Shown: positions 8,806-16,960 of the stretch, piece after piece | How the letters are laid out: each line of letters opens with the position of its first letter | How positions within the stretch are numbered: the first letter of the stretch is position 1 | Source of the DNA: Mesorhizobium zhangyense | GTDB lineage: Bacteria; Pseudomonadota; Alphaproteobacteria; Rhizobiales; Rhizobiaceae | Direction: 5' to 3' | Length of the DNA: 64,000 nt | Assembly: GCF_011045115.1 (NCBI RefSeq) | Contig: NZ_JAAKZG010000003.1 | Span: forward strand, 310,001 to 374,000 | Made by a program: the position numbers and the translations under genes | The notes under the pieces: generated by a model | The model's database searches: none | What the model was told of the DNA's origin: nothing | Seen by the model: the letters and a program-made list of their open reading frames with translations, nothing else

Positions 8806-9627
8806 GTGGCTCGTCGCGTCCTGCCGGGTTTGCCCCTGGCGCTCGGAATAACTCTGGTCTACGTCTCGATCATCGTCGTGCTGCCGCTCAGTGCGCTGGT
8901 CTACAAGGCGGCGAGCCTCGGCTTCGAAGATTATTGGCGCATCGTCTCTTCGGGACGCGCGCTGGCGAGTTACCGCGTCACCGCGCTTTCCGCCCTTGCC
9001 GCCACCGCCTTCAATCTTGTCTTCGGTTTCGCGCTGGCCTGGGTTCTGGTGCGCTATCGCTTTCCCGGCCGCCGCTTCATCGACGCACTGGTCGACCTGC
9101 CCTTCGCCCTGCCGACCGCGGTCGCCGGCATAGCGCTGACGGCACTTTTCGCGCCCAACGGCTGGTTCGGCTCGATCCTCGGCGAAGCCGGCATCACGGT
9201 CGCCTACACGCCGCTCGGCATCATGATCGCCATGGCCTTCACCAGCCTGCCCTTCATCGTGCGCACCATCCAGCCGGTGCTTGAAGACCTTGATCCCGCA
9301 CTTGAGGAAGCCGCCCAGTCGCTCGGCGGCTCCGACGCTTCGATCTTTGCGCGCGTCATCCTGCCATTGCTGACGCCCGCGATCCTTGCCGGCGTATCGC
9401 TTGCCTTCGCCCGCAGCCTCGGCGAATTCGGCGCCATCATCTTCATCGCCGGCAACCAGCCGTTCTCGACCGAGATCACAGCACTTCTGGCCTTCATCCG
9501 GCTCGAGGAGTACGATTATCAGGCCGCAGCCGCGATAGCCTCGGTGCTGCTGATCACAGCCTTCCTGATGCTCGCCGTCACCAACATTTTGCAGGCCCGC
9601 GCCCTGCGCTACACGGCGAGGGGCTGA
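8806..9627 (+). CDS. cysT: Sulfate/thiosulfate ABC transporter permease CysT, second copy
   Basis: Inner-membrane permease of 273 residues, a clear paralogue of the protein at 3760-4611 (shared VDLPFALPTAVAGIALTALF and VAYTPLGI segments). The EAA loop is EEAAQSLGGSDASIFARVIL. I chose the GTG at 8806 because GGAAGG lies eight bases before it; the TTG at 8800 is only two bases from that sequence. The next gene starts four bases after the stop. Confidence 0.92.
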   Translation: MARRVLPGLPLALGITLVYVSIIVVLPLSALVYKAASLGFEDYWRIVSSGRALASYRVTALSALAATAFNLVFGFALAWVLVRYRFPGRRFIDALVDLPFALPTAVAGIALTALFAPNGWFGSILGEAGITVAYTPLGIMIAMAFTSLPFIVRTIQPVLEDLDPALEEAAQSLGGSDASIFARVILPLLTPAILAGVSLAFARSLGEFGAIIFIAGNQPFSTEITALLAFIRLEEYDYQAAAAIASVLLITAFLMLAVTNILQARALRYTARG

Positions 9628-9630
9628 GGC

Positions 9631-10518
9631 ATGGCGAGCAAAAACAGAAAACCGCCGCGCGTCGGCGACCAGCCGGGCTTCCGCCGTGCCTTGATCGCCG
9701 CCGTGCTGGTGGTGACCGCTATCTTCATCGTCGCGCCGCTGGTCGTCATCGGCGTGCAGGCGTTTTCGCAAGGCTGGGCGGTCTATGCCACAGCCATTGC
9801 CGATCCCGACACGCTCCACGCCATTCTACTGACCGTGACAACGGCATTGATCGCCGTGCCGATCAACACCGCCTTCGGCGTTGCCGCCGCCTGGGCGATC
9901 ACCAAATTCGACTTTTGGGGCCGCCGCTTCCTGCTGGTGGTCATCGAGATACCTTTCTCGATCTCGCCCATCGTCGCCGGCGTTGCCTATCTCTTCGTCT
10001 ACGGCTTGCAGGGCCTGTTCGGCCCCGCCCTGCAATCGGCCGACATCAAGATCCTGTTTGCGCTCCCCGGCATCGTGCTGGCCTCTATGTTCGTCACCGC
10101 CCCCTTCGTCGCCCGCGAGCTGATCCCGCTGATGCAGGCGCAAGGGCGCGATCTGGAAGAAGCCGCGACCTCGCTCGGCGCATCCGGCTGGCGCACTTTC
10201 TTCTCGGTGACGCTGCCCAATATCCGCTGGGCGCTTCTTTACGGCGTGGTGCTGTGCAACGCCCGCGTCATGGGCGAGTTCGGCGCGGTATCGGTCGTTT
10301 CCGGCAATATACGCGGCCAGACCAACACGCTGCCGCTGCATATCGAACTGCTCTACCACGACTACCAGACCGCCGGCGCTTTCGCCGCCGCCTCCATCCT
10401 CGCCGTGCTGGCCGTGGTAACGCTGGTCGCCAAGGTGTTGCTGGAGCGCCGGGGAGCCGGTCGTGGCGGCCGCCCGACACTGGCCGCAAACCAAACCGTT
10501 CCGGAGACAACGACGTGA
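9631..10518 (+). CDS. cysW: Sulfate/thiosulfate ABC transporter permease CysW, second copy
   Basis: Inner-membrane partner of the second CysT, 295 residues, with six hydrophobic segments starting near residue 20. The EAA loop is EEAATSLGASGWRTFFSVTL, and the [19 protein letters not shown] motif matches the first copy. The C-terminal tail is longer and rich in Arg, Gly and Thr. The stop codon overlaps the start of cysA2 in a GTGA arrangement, so the two should be translationally coupled. Confidence 0.92.
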   Translation: MASKNRKPPRVGDQPGFRRALIAAVLVVTAIFIVAPLVVIGVQAFSQGWAVYATAIADPDTLHAILLTVTTALIAVPINTAFGVAAAWAITKFDFWGRRFLLVVIEIPFSISPIVAGVAYLFVYGLQGLFGPALQSADIKILFALPGIVLASMFVTAPFVARELIPLMQAQGRDLEEAATSLGASGWRTFFSVTLPNIRWALLYGVVLCNARVMGEFGAVSVVSGNIRGQTNTLPLHIELLYHDYQTAGAFAAASILAVLAVVTLVAKVLLERRGAGRGGRPTLAANQTVPETTT

Positions 10519-11537
10519 AAATCCGCCTCGACACCGTCGTAAAAACCTTCGACACCTTCCGCGCCGTCCACGGCGTTTCGCTGGAAATCGAAAGTGGCGA
10601 GCTGGTAGCACTGCTCGGGCCGTCGGGCTCGGGCAAGACGACCATCCTGCGCATGGTCGCCGGCCTTGAATATGCCGATGGCGGCAAGATCTATTTCGGC
10701 GACGAGGATGCAACCGACATTCCGGTGCGCGACCGTGGCGTCGGTTTCGTCTTCCAGCACTACGCGCTGTTCCCGCATATGACGGTGGCCGAAAACATCG
10801 CCTTCGGCATGAAGGTTTCCAAGGTCAAGCGTTCCAAGGCCGAGATTGCCGCCCGCGTCGCCGATCTCCTGCGGCTGGTGAAGCTCGACGGCCTCGGCGA
10901 GCGCTTTCCCGGCCAGATTTCCGGCGGCCAGCGCCAGCGCGTCGCGCTCGCCCGCGCACTCGCCGTCGACCCGAAAGTGCTGCTGCTCGACGAGCCCTTC
11001 GGCGCGCTCGACGCCAATGTGCGCCGCGACCTGCGCCGCTGGCTGCGCGAAATCCACGAGGAACTCGCCATCACCACCCTGTTCGTCACCCACGATCAGG
11101 AAGAGGCGCTCGACCTCGCCGACCGCGTCGTCATCCTCAAGGACGGCAAGATCGTCCAGCAGGGCACGCCGGAGGAAGTCTGCCGCGAACCCAATTCGCC
11201 CTTCGTCATGGGTTTTCTCGGTGACACCAACCGCCTGCCGGCAAATGTGTCGGGTGGACGCGCAGTGGTCGGAAATGCCGCCCTGCCCGCGCCCGGCGTG
11301 GCCGACGGCAAGGCAGAGATTTTCGTGCGCCCCAGCGACCTCGACTGGACCGAGCACGGCGACGGCGTGCCGGCAAAAATCCTGCGCGTTATCGACCGGC
11401 CCGACGGCAGGCGTCTGCTGGCCGCGACCGACCAGGGCGAGACGCTGGAACTCGACGTTGCGCCCGAAATCCAGGCTAAGGCGGGCGATGAAGGCTTCGT
11501 CACGGTCCGGCGCGGGCGCATTTTCGCTGCGGGTTAA
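10515..11537 (+). CDS. cysA: Sulfate/thiosulfate ABC transporter ATPase CysA, second copy
   Basis: Cytoplasmic ATPase of 340 residues. Walker A is GPSGSGKT (35-42), the signature is ISGGQRQR, Walker B is LLLDEP, and the switch histidine is in THDQEE. The GTG start overlaps the cysW2 stop by four bases; the open frame upstream is only a shadow of cysW2. Like its paralogue it has a C-terminal regulatory extension (about residues 240-340), but that part has diverged strongly between the copies. This suggests the two operons have had separate histories. Confidence 0.92.
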   Translation: MKIRLDTVVKTFDTFRAVHGVSLEIESGELVALLGPSGSGKTTILRMVAGLEYADGGKIYFGDEDATDIPVRDRGVGFVFQHYALFPHMTVAENIAFGMKVSKVKRSKAEIAARVADLLRLVKLDGLGERFPGQISGGQRQRVALARALAVDPKVLLLDEPFGALDANVRRDLRRWLREIHEELAITTLFVTHDQEEALDLADRVVILKDGKIVQQGTPEEVCREPNSPFVMGFLGDTNRLPANVSGGRAVVGNAALPAPGVADGKAEIFVRPSDLDWTEHGDGVPAKILRVIDRPDGRRLLAATDQGETLELDVAPEIQAKAGDEGFVTVRRGRIFAAG

Positions 11538-11668
11538 GGCACAGGATCGCATCTTTCGGCGGTTTGCGCGATCAGCGGTCAATATTCCTGACTTGCCTTG
11601 GTTCTTGGCAAATTCATGCTGATGATAAGTTTGGAGCGCAATGTCGTTCCAAGCCAAACAGCTGAATG

Positions 11669-11685
11669 TCTACTACTCTTGTAGA
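11669..11685. promoter_or_regulatory. TCTAY-N7-RTAGA palindrome, site 2
   Basis: TCTAC-TACTCTT-GTAGA, preceded by G and followed by A. It ends 23 nt before the GTG start of a 50-residue ORF and lies 327 bp upstream of the Rrf2 regulator gene. Same spacing and half-sites as at 2564, 16324 and 17196. Confidence 0.6.
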
Positions 11686-11708
11686 ATTATCTTCGAGGAG
11701 TGGCCGCC

Positions 11709-11861
11709 GTGACGAAACATTTCTCCCTGCATTCGGTCGATTCGGCTTCGCTGGTCGGGATCGAGCTCGCAGCCCGGCAACTTGCCATCCTTTTGGCCGC
11801 AATGCGGGCCGGCGGGGCTAAACACGGCGAAAATTGCATCAAATCGGCCACAGCAGCCTGA
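11709..11861 (+). CDS. Uncharacterised 50-residue protein behind a TCTAY-N7-RTAGA site
   Basis: A short frame starting GTG-ACG-AAA, with GAGGAG eight bases upstream. It encodes MTKHFSLHSVDSASLVGIEL and continues with a hydrophobic AARQLAILLAAM stretch (21-32) and a polar tail with one cysteine (Cys43). I do not recognise a family. A good ribosome-binding site, the palindrome in its promoter region and a normal stop suggest it is real. It could be a leader peptide for the Rrf2 gene 150 bp downstream or an independent micro-protein. It is exactly as long as the membrane micro-protein at 16147-16299 but not obviously related. Confidence 0.55.
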   Translation: MTKHFSLHSVDSASLVGIELAARQLAILLAAMRAGGAKHGENCIKSATAA

Positions 11862-12012
11862 AAAGTCACCAAAAATCAACGAGTCTGAGCTTGTTTATCA
11901 TGTCGCTCGATTTTAAGTCTGGGTGGTGCAGCGATGCGGGGGCTATCCGCCATGATTTGCACACAAACGATCGCCACAGGCTTAGGCGAACTTCTGATGA
12001 AATGTTGCGGGC

Positions 12013-12462
12013 ATGCTCACTAAAAAAGGCAAATACGGCCTCAAGGCTCTCGTTCATCTTTCAGGCATGCCTGTCGGCCAGCTGGCGTTCGTCAACGACA
12101 TCGCGGTTGCCAACAACATCCCGAAGAAATTCCTCGACGCCATCCTCGGCGAATTGCGCAATGCCGGCTTCGTCCAGAGCCGCAAGGGCAAGGACGGCGG
12201 CTATCGCCTCGCCCGCCCGGCTGCCGAGATCAAGATCGGCCATGTCGTGCGTGTTCTCGACGGCCCACTGGCACCGATCCCCTGCGCCAGCCGCACCCAG
12301 TATCAGCGCTGCGAAGATTGCGACGAGGCGACATGCCAAGTCCGGCACATGATGCTCGAGGTACGTCAGGCGGTTGCCGACGTGCTGGACAATCGCAGCC
12401 TGGCTGCCATGCGCGACGCCGACAACGACGACGTGCTGCAGGACATCAAGTACCACATCTGA
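12013..12462 (+). CDS. Rrf2-family transcriptional regulator with four clustered cysteines
   Basis: 149-residue winged-helix DNA-binding protein. The start MLTKKGKYGLKALVHLS and the RKGKDGGYRLARP wing (58-69) are diagnostic of Rrf2 proteins such as CymR, IscR and NsrR. Cysteines at 91, 100, 103 and 108 lie in the usual effector region. They could hold an Fe-S cluster or a thiol sensor, though the spacing is not exactly that of IscR or NsrR. It sits between two sulfate transporters and an FMN monooxygenase, so a role in sulfur or redox control is a reasonable inference. Candidate operators are the TCTAY-N7-RTAGA sites. Confidence 0.9.
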   Translation: MLTKKGKYGLKALVHLSGMPVGQLAFVNDIAVANNIPKKFLDAILGELRNAGFVQSRKGKDGGYRLARPAAEIKIGHVVRVLDGPLAPIPCASRTQYQRCEDCDEATCQVRHMMLEVRQAVADVLDNRSLAAMRDADNDDVLQDIKYHI

Positions 12463-12498
12463 CATGCCCTGATATTCTGACGGGGCGGAGGCCATCTC

Positions 12499-13860
12499 AT
12501 GGCTGAGCGCGCAACCGGCAGGCAATCGATCCTCATAATCGGCGGCGGCGCCAGCGGCGTCGTGCTCGCTGCGCATCTGTTGCGCGACCCCGATGCCGAC
12601 ATCCGCGTCACGCTGATCGAGAAGCGGGAGGCCTTCGGCCAGGGCGTCGCCTATTCCACCAACCTGCCCGACCATGTGCTGAACGTCAGTGCGTTCGGCA
12701 TGAGCGCCTATGCCGACGATCCGGAGCACTTCTTCCGCTGGCTGGTCGAGCGCGGGCTTGCCGAACCGGACAATCCGCAGATCTACGTGCCGCGCAGCCT
12801 CTACGGCGAATATCTTCGCGAGATTCTCGATCGCCTCAACGAGCAGGAAAAAGGCACCGGAAGGCTGCACACGCTGAACGAGGCCTGCCAGTCGGTGGCG
12901 ACGACGCCTTCCGGCGTCGAGGTCAAGCTTGCCAATGGAACAAGCCTTGTCGGCCACATCGCTGTCCTTGCCGTCGGACATGAGGAGCAGGCGCCGCCAG
13001 ATCATCGCGGCGCCATCCGGCCCGGATCGACCGAAGACACGCCACTGCCCGCCGACGCGTCCGTTCTGGTTCTGGGAACGGGCTTGAGCATGATCGATCT
13101 CTGGCTGTCGCTGGAAAACCGTGGACACAGCGGCAAGATCGTCGCGCTGTCGCGGCGCGGCCTGCTGCCGGCCATTCACCGCCGCGGCAAACCGATCCGC
13201 CTCGACGCCGCAGACGTTCCGCTCGGCACGGACCTGTCCTATTTCATACGCTGGTTCCGCCGGCTCGTGCGCGAAACCGAAGACGCCGGCGGCAACTGGC
13301 GCGATGTCGTCGACGGTATCAGGCCGTTCAACCAGCGCATCTGGCAAAGCTGGCCATCGGGTGCGAAGCGGCGCTTCATCGAACACACCCGCGCCTGGTG
13401 GGACATCCACCGCCACCGCATGCCGCCTGTCCTGCATGAGCGGGTTTCGCGCGCGCTGGCGGCAGGCGAGTTGGAACTGCTCCCCGGCAAACTGGAGAGT
13501 GCGCGCAAGGACGGCGACGGTTTCACCGCCACCATTCGCCCGCGCCACAAGCAGGAAGCCGTGACGCTGAAAGTGGCGCGCATTTACGATTGCACCGGCA
13601 TCACCACAGACCTGTCGACGGGATCGAACCCGATCGTGCGTTCGCTGATCGAGCGCGGCCTTGCCCGGCCCGACCCGCTGCGCATCGGCCTCGACGTCAC
13701 GCCGGGCTGCGCCATCGTCAACGCGGAAGGCGCTGCTTCCACCCGCCTGTTCGCCATCGGCCCGCTGACGCGCGGAACCTTCTTCGAGATCGAGGCGATC
13801 CCCGACATACGCACCCAGTGTTCGGCACTGGCCAGACGCCTGACGGAGAAGGTTGCCTGA
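12499..13860 (+). CDS. FAD/NAD(P)-binding oxidoreductase (PF13454-like)
   Basis: 453-residue flavoprotein. The dinucleotide-binding site is IIGGGASG at about 13-20. The following segment, FGQGVAYSTNLPDHVLNVSA, is typical of the NAD_binding_9 family (YdhS/HpyO-like). A second nucleotide-binding fold is suggested by LVLGTGLSMIDLWLSL in the middle. The start has GGCGGAGG seven bases upstream. It lies 36 nt after the Rrf2 gene in the same direction, so the two are probably cotranscribed. The substrate is not known for most members; sulfur relevance is guilt by association only. Confidence 0.85.
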   Translation: MAERATGRQSILIIGGGASGVVLAAHLLRDPDADIRVTLIEKREAFGQGVAYSTNLPDHVLNVSAFGMSAYADDPEHFFRWLVERGLAEPDNPQIYVPRSLYGEYLREILDRLNEQEKGTGRLHTLNEACQSVATTPSGVEVKLANGTSLVGHIAVLAVGHEEQAPPDHRGAIRPGSTEDTPLPADASVLVLGTGLSMIDLWLSLENRGHSGKIVALSRRGLLPAIHRRGKPIRLDAADVPLGTDLSYFIRWFRRLVRETEDAGGNWRDVVDGIRPFNQRIWQSWPSGAKRRFIEHTRAWWDIHRHRMPPVLHERVSRALAAGELELLPGKLESARKDGDGFTATIRPRHKQEAVTLKVARIYDCTGITTDLSTGSNPIVRSLIERGLARPDPLRIGLDVTPGCAIVNAEGAASTRLFAIGPLTRGTFFEIEAIPDIRTQCSALARRLTEKVA

Positions 13861-13953
13861 ATTTCCGTACCCTCTCGAACGTGATCGAGCCGGGATGGAC
13901 ACGCCGGAAAATCCCGTCCAGTTTCTGTTTGAAACGGCGGAGGAAACCGGCTC

Positions 13954-14889
13954 ATGCGTGAAGGCTGGCCTGAAATACCCTACCTTCCGTGGCGCGACAC
14001 ATGCTCCGCGCTTCACCTCTACACCCAGATCGTCGGCAAGTACCGGCTCGCCCGAACGCCGTGGGTCAACCATTCATGGCACGCCACCCTTTATCCGAAT
14101 GCCCGCGGCCTCACCACCGGGCTGGTGCCTGACCGATCCGGAGGCATCGAGGTGAGCTTCGATCTCATCGACCACCAGCTGGTCGGAGCATGCACCGACG
14201 GGCGCAAGACGAGTTTCGCGCTCGGGCCGATGTCCGTCGCAGCGTTCCATTCACAATTCCTGGAGCTTATTCGCGCAATAGGCGGGACACCGGAACTGGA
14301 CGGCTCGCCCAACGAAATCCCCGACGGCGTTCCCTTCGCTGAGGACCGGGTCGAGCGCCCCTATGATGCGGATGCGGTAAACCGCTTTTTCCGAGCCTTG
14401 GTATCGATATCCGGCGTGTTCCAGACATTTCGCACTGCCTATCTCGGCAAGGTCAGCCCGGTTCATCTCTTCTGGGGAAGTTTCGACCTCGCCGTGACGC
14501 GCTTTTCGGGACGGCGTGCGCCGCTGCATCCCGGCGGCATACCTTCATTGCCCGACGACGTTACCCGCGAAGCCTACAGTCACGAAGTTTCATCCGCCGG
14601 CTTCTGGCCGGGCGGCGGGAGCGTCGATTTTCCGGCGTTCTATTCCTATGCCTATCCGGCACCGGCAGGATTTGGCGATGCACAGGTGGCCCCCGAAGCC
14701 GCCTATTTCGACAAAACGCTAGGTGAATTCCTGCTGCCCTACGATGCGGTCCGCCAAACGGCCGATCCCGAGGCCGCCCTTCTGGCTTTCCTGGAAAGCA
14801 CATACCGCGCCGCGGCGCAGTCGGCTGGATGGGACGTAGCTGCTCTCGAATGTTCCATCGGCGAGCCACGCAGGCCCCGACCCTTGTAA
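13954..14889 (+). CDS. DUF5996 family protein
   Basis: 311 residues. The N-terminus contains WPEIPYLPWRDTCSALHLYT followed by a WVNHSWHATLYPNARGLTT stretch, the hallmark of the DUF5996 family. No signal peptide or membrane segment is apparent, so it is probably cytosolic. GGAGGAAA precedes the start. It follows the flavoprotein gene by 93 bases and may be the third gene of an Rrf2-oxidoreductase-DUF5996 unit. No biochemical function is known to me. Confidence 0.8.
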   Translation: MREGWPEIPYLPWRDTCSALHLYTQIVGKYRLARTPWVNHSWHATLYPNARGLTTGLVPDRSGGIEVSFDLIDHQLVGACTDGRKTSFALGPMSVAAFHSQFLELIRAIGGTPELDGSPNEIPDGVPFAEDRVERPYDADAVNRFFRALVSISGVFQTFRTAYLGKVSPVHLFWGSFDLAVTRFSGRRAPLHPGGIPSLPDDVTREAYSHEVSSAGFWPGGGSVDFPAFYSYAYPAPAGFGDAQVAPEAAYFDKTLGEFLLPYDAVRQTADPEAALLAFLESTYRAAAQSAGWDVAALECSIGEPRRPRPL

Positions 14890-14916
14890 GGGCCAGAGCC
14901 ATGCTCTCGAACTCGC

Positions 14917-15064
14917 TTAGAGACCTTTTCGAAATTCGCTCCGGCGAGTCATATGGTGGCGATTTCGAGAACCGGAGCGCAGCGGACATTGGGTCCGTGA
15001 GCACCGGAAGCGCAGAAAACGCCATCAGATGGCCGCCAGAGTAGAATTTCCAAACGGTCTCTTA
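14917..15064. repeat. Palindrome-ended intergenic repeat between convergent genes
   Basis: About 148 bp with imperfect terminal inverted repeats: TTAGAGACCTTTTCGAAATTC at 14917-14937 mirrors GAATTTCCAAACGGTCTCTT at 15044-15063. The interior contains ACCGGAGCGCAGCGGACA and CACCGGAAGCGCAGAAAACG, two related copies of a phrase I recall from rhizobial intergenic repeats. The right end includes the stop codon of the monooxygenase gene. Confidence 0.6.
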
Positions 15065-16024
15065 CGAAGCGCGGCTACGGAATGGGAGGTAGATCGCCTC
15101 GCCGAATTCCGGCTGAGGCGCTTCGGACTCCTGGCGCGCCACCGAACGCTTGACGATCGCGGCCACGTCCCTGCCGAAGGTCGCAAGGTCGTGCGGTTGG
15201 TCGAGGCCGTGCAGGACGAACTCGCGAACGCCGAGATCGCAATAGGAAAGCAGGGCCAGCGCCACCTGCTCCGCGGTTCCGACAAGCCGGATCGCTTCGC
15301 CGTCATGGCCGAGCCTGTCGGCCTTGGCCCAGGCTTCGGCGCGCGTGCCGGCAATCACCGGCCGAACGGGCACGGAGAAGCGTATCTTGTCCGACCGCCC
15401 ATGACAGCCGGCAGCGGCGCGCACGCGCGAGATGGTCTGCCGCGCCTCGGCAACAGTGCCGGCCGGCAGCTCGAACAAATCGGCATGCTTGGCCGCGATC
15501 TTGATGGCCGTGCCGGACAACCCGCCAAGGATAAACGGTATCTGCGCGCGGCCGAACGGCTTGGAGCCGGCGAAGGCCTGCTTCAGGCTGTAATGCGGCC
15601 CTTCATGGTCGAAAGGCTTGTCGTTTGCCCACAAGCGCTTGAGCAGCACGAGGTACTCGTCGGTGCGGGCAAGGCTCGCCTCATGATCGAGCCCGGCGTC
15701 GCCGGCAACGATGCGGATGGACAGCCGCCCGCCGCTCAACTGGTCGAGCGTGGCGAATTGCTGGGCTGCTACCTGCGGCGCCAGAACACCCGCGCTGTGA
15801 GACACGACAACGCCGAGGTTGAAAGTGTTGTGCAGAACGAAAGAGGCAAGCTGGCCGTTGTCGGCAAGACCCTGACTGTCTGCGATGAGCAGTCGGTCAA
15901 GCCCGGCGCCTTCGACCGCGCGGGCAAGGCGATGCGCCTGGCTCTGGCGGGCGAGCAGATCGGATGAACGGGCAGCTTCAGCCTCGGTCCATCTTTCGGT
16001 ACGGCTGGTGAATTCGACATGCAT
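15062..16024 (-). CDS. LLM-class FMN-dependent monooxygenase, SsuD-like
   Basis: 320-residue cytosolic TIM-barrel flavoenzyme of the luciferase-like family, resembling alkanesulfonate monooxygenases. It starts MHVEFTSRTERW and has the family segments LARAVEGAGLDRLLI, QFATLDQLSGGRLSIRIVAG and GPHYSL. The start at 16024 has GGAGGAG upstream; an in-frame ATG 18 bases earlier would lie before that sequence. Members of the SsuD branch use FMNH2 from a partner reductase to release sulfite from organosulfonates. No reductase or sulfonate transporter is adjacent, so the desulfonation role is inferred. Confidence 0.82.
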   Translation of the reverse strand: MHVEFTSRTERWTEAEAARSSDLLARQSQAHRLARAVEGAGLDRLLIADSQGLADNGQLASFVLHNTFNLGVVVSHSAGVLAPQVAAQQFATLDQLSGGRLSIRIVAGDAGLDHEASLARTDEYLVLLKRLWANDKPFDHEGPHYSLKQAFAGSKPFGRAQIPFILGGLSGTAIKIAAKHADLFELPAGTVAEARQTISRVRAAAGCHGRSDKIRFSVPVRPVIAGTRAEAWAKADRLGHDGEAIRLVGTAEQVALALLSYCDLGVREFVLHGLDQPHDLATFGRDVAAIVKRSVARQESEAPQPEFGEAIYLPFRSRAS

Positions 16025-16146
16025 GGCATTCTCCTCCATCATGTTCCCGGCAGCGCTGTTCAGCGCAAAACCTGATTTTCAGTTTTGTAAGGCTTGTTTT
16101 TTACGTCCACGCCCCCGCGCAGACGGCCTCTTTTGTCTCGTTCCCG

Positions 16147-16299
16147 TCAGGGAATCAGCCCAAGCACGACGGCAACGGTGAAGCCGAACGCGAGCGCAAA
16201 AATCAACGTTTCAAGACCGACACGAATGCCGGCCGGGCGGGACGTCACGGAGTCACGAAGCGAAAGCCGCTTGGTTCCAGACTGCTGTATTAAAGACAT
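16147..16299 (-). CDS. 50-residue single-pass membrane micro-protein
   Basis: Reading the minus strand from 16299 gives MSLIQQSGTKRLSLRDSVTS, a basic linker, then one hydrophobic helix (about residues 31-49, TLIFALAFGFTVAVVLGLI) and the stop. GGAGG lies five bases upstream of the ATG, and a TCTAY-N7-RTAGA palindrome begins 24 bases before it. The predicted topology is a cytosolic basic N-terminus with a C-terminal anchor. It lies upstream of the SsuD-like monooxygenase in the same direction with a 122-base gap. I recognise no family; small membrane proteins of this type often modulate transporters, but that is speculation here. Confidence 0.7.
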   Translation of the reverse strand: MSLIQQSGTKRLSLRDSVTSRPAGIRVGLETLIFALAFGFTVAVVLGLIP

Positions 16300-16323
16300 C
16301 ACGACCTCCGTAATTACAGATAG

Positions 16324-16340
16324 TCTATGAGTTTTGTAGA
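16324..16340. promoter_or_regulatory. TCTAY-N7-RTAGA palindrome, site 3
   Basis: TCTAT-GAGTTTT-GTAGA, with flanking G and C extending the symmetry. It lies 24 bases upstream of the 50-residue membrane micro-protein on the minus strand. Additional half-site-like sequences, TTTCTATCAAACATTAG near 16380 and TTCTACAAAA near 16412, lie further upstream. Confidence 0.6.
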
Positions 16341-16453
16341 CATTGTCGAGTGCGAAATTTACGCCGAAACGAGGAACACGTTTCTATCAAACATTAGTTT
16401 CGCGAACGAAATTCTACAAAATCAGGGAAATGCGAAACGGGCGGAATCGCCCG

Positions 16454-16777
16454 TCAGTTTCTGAGTCTGTCCACGCAGAGTGCCCGAAGCAACAGTGCGG
16501 CATGCGCATAGGTGATCTGGTCGCTGGCTAGTTCCTGCGCAGCTTTGGCGCCAACCACGTCGCGAACGGCATCGAGCGTGCGGATCGGCAGGATATCGGT
16601 GCAGGTCCGCATCCGGCCGAACACGGCACTTATGGCGACATTGTTGCGGTCGAATTCGACAAAGGGTTCGGGCGCATCGAGCGCCCAGTCCTCGTAAGCA
16701 TCCAGCGCGTCGTGGAAAGCCTGATGAAGAACGAATGGGGCATGGCCTTCATGAAGCGGGGGCAGCAAAGTTGGCAT
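16454..16777 (-). CDS. Uncharacterised 107-residue acidic protein
   Basis: Starts MPTLLPPLHEGHAPFVLHQA and runs 107 residues with no signal peptide or membrane helix. It is rich in Asp and Ala (DALDAYEDWALDAPEPFVEFD). I chose the ATG at 16777 because GTGAGGAAA precedes it; the longer upstream frame has no better start. The stop is about 150 bases before the operator region of the next small gene. I recognise no family. Confidence 0.6.
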   Translation of the reverse strand: MPTLLPPLHEGHAPFVLHQAFHDALDAYEDWALDAPEPFVEFDRNNVAISAVFGRMRTCTDILPIRTLDAVRDVVGAKAAQELASDQITYAHAALLLRALCVDRLRN

Positions 16778-16960
16778 ATCTGTTTCCTCACTTTTTCGGT
16801 CGTTGCGACAGTCTTCTTCTGAACTCATCCTCTTTGGGGGAACGCGAGTGGACACGGGTTACAGGCGGGCATGAAACCCGCTGAGGGGGTGTTGCGCTGA
16901 ACCGGCCCTGGCTCGCAAAATGGCTCGGGCCTGAAGCAATCCTAGCACCAGTTTTCGGTT

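Noticed and set aside
7690..9819. A 709-residue frame on the minus strand across cysP and the permease genes
   Set aside because: It spans several genuine genes and an intrinsic terminator on the other strand and has no recognisable domain.
12061..14073. A 670-residue frame on the minus strand across the Rrf2 and oxidoreductase genes
   Set aside because: Covers three real genes and their gaps; no ribosome-binding site and shadow-type composition.
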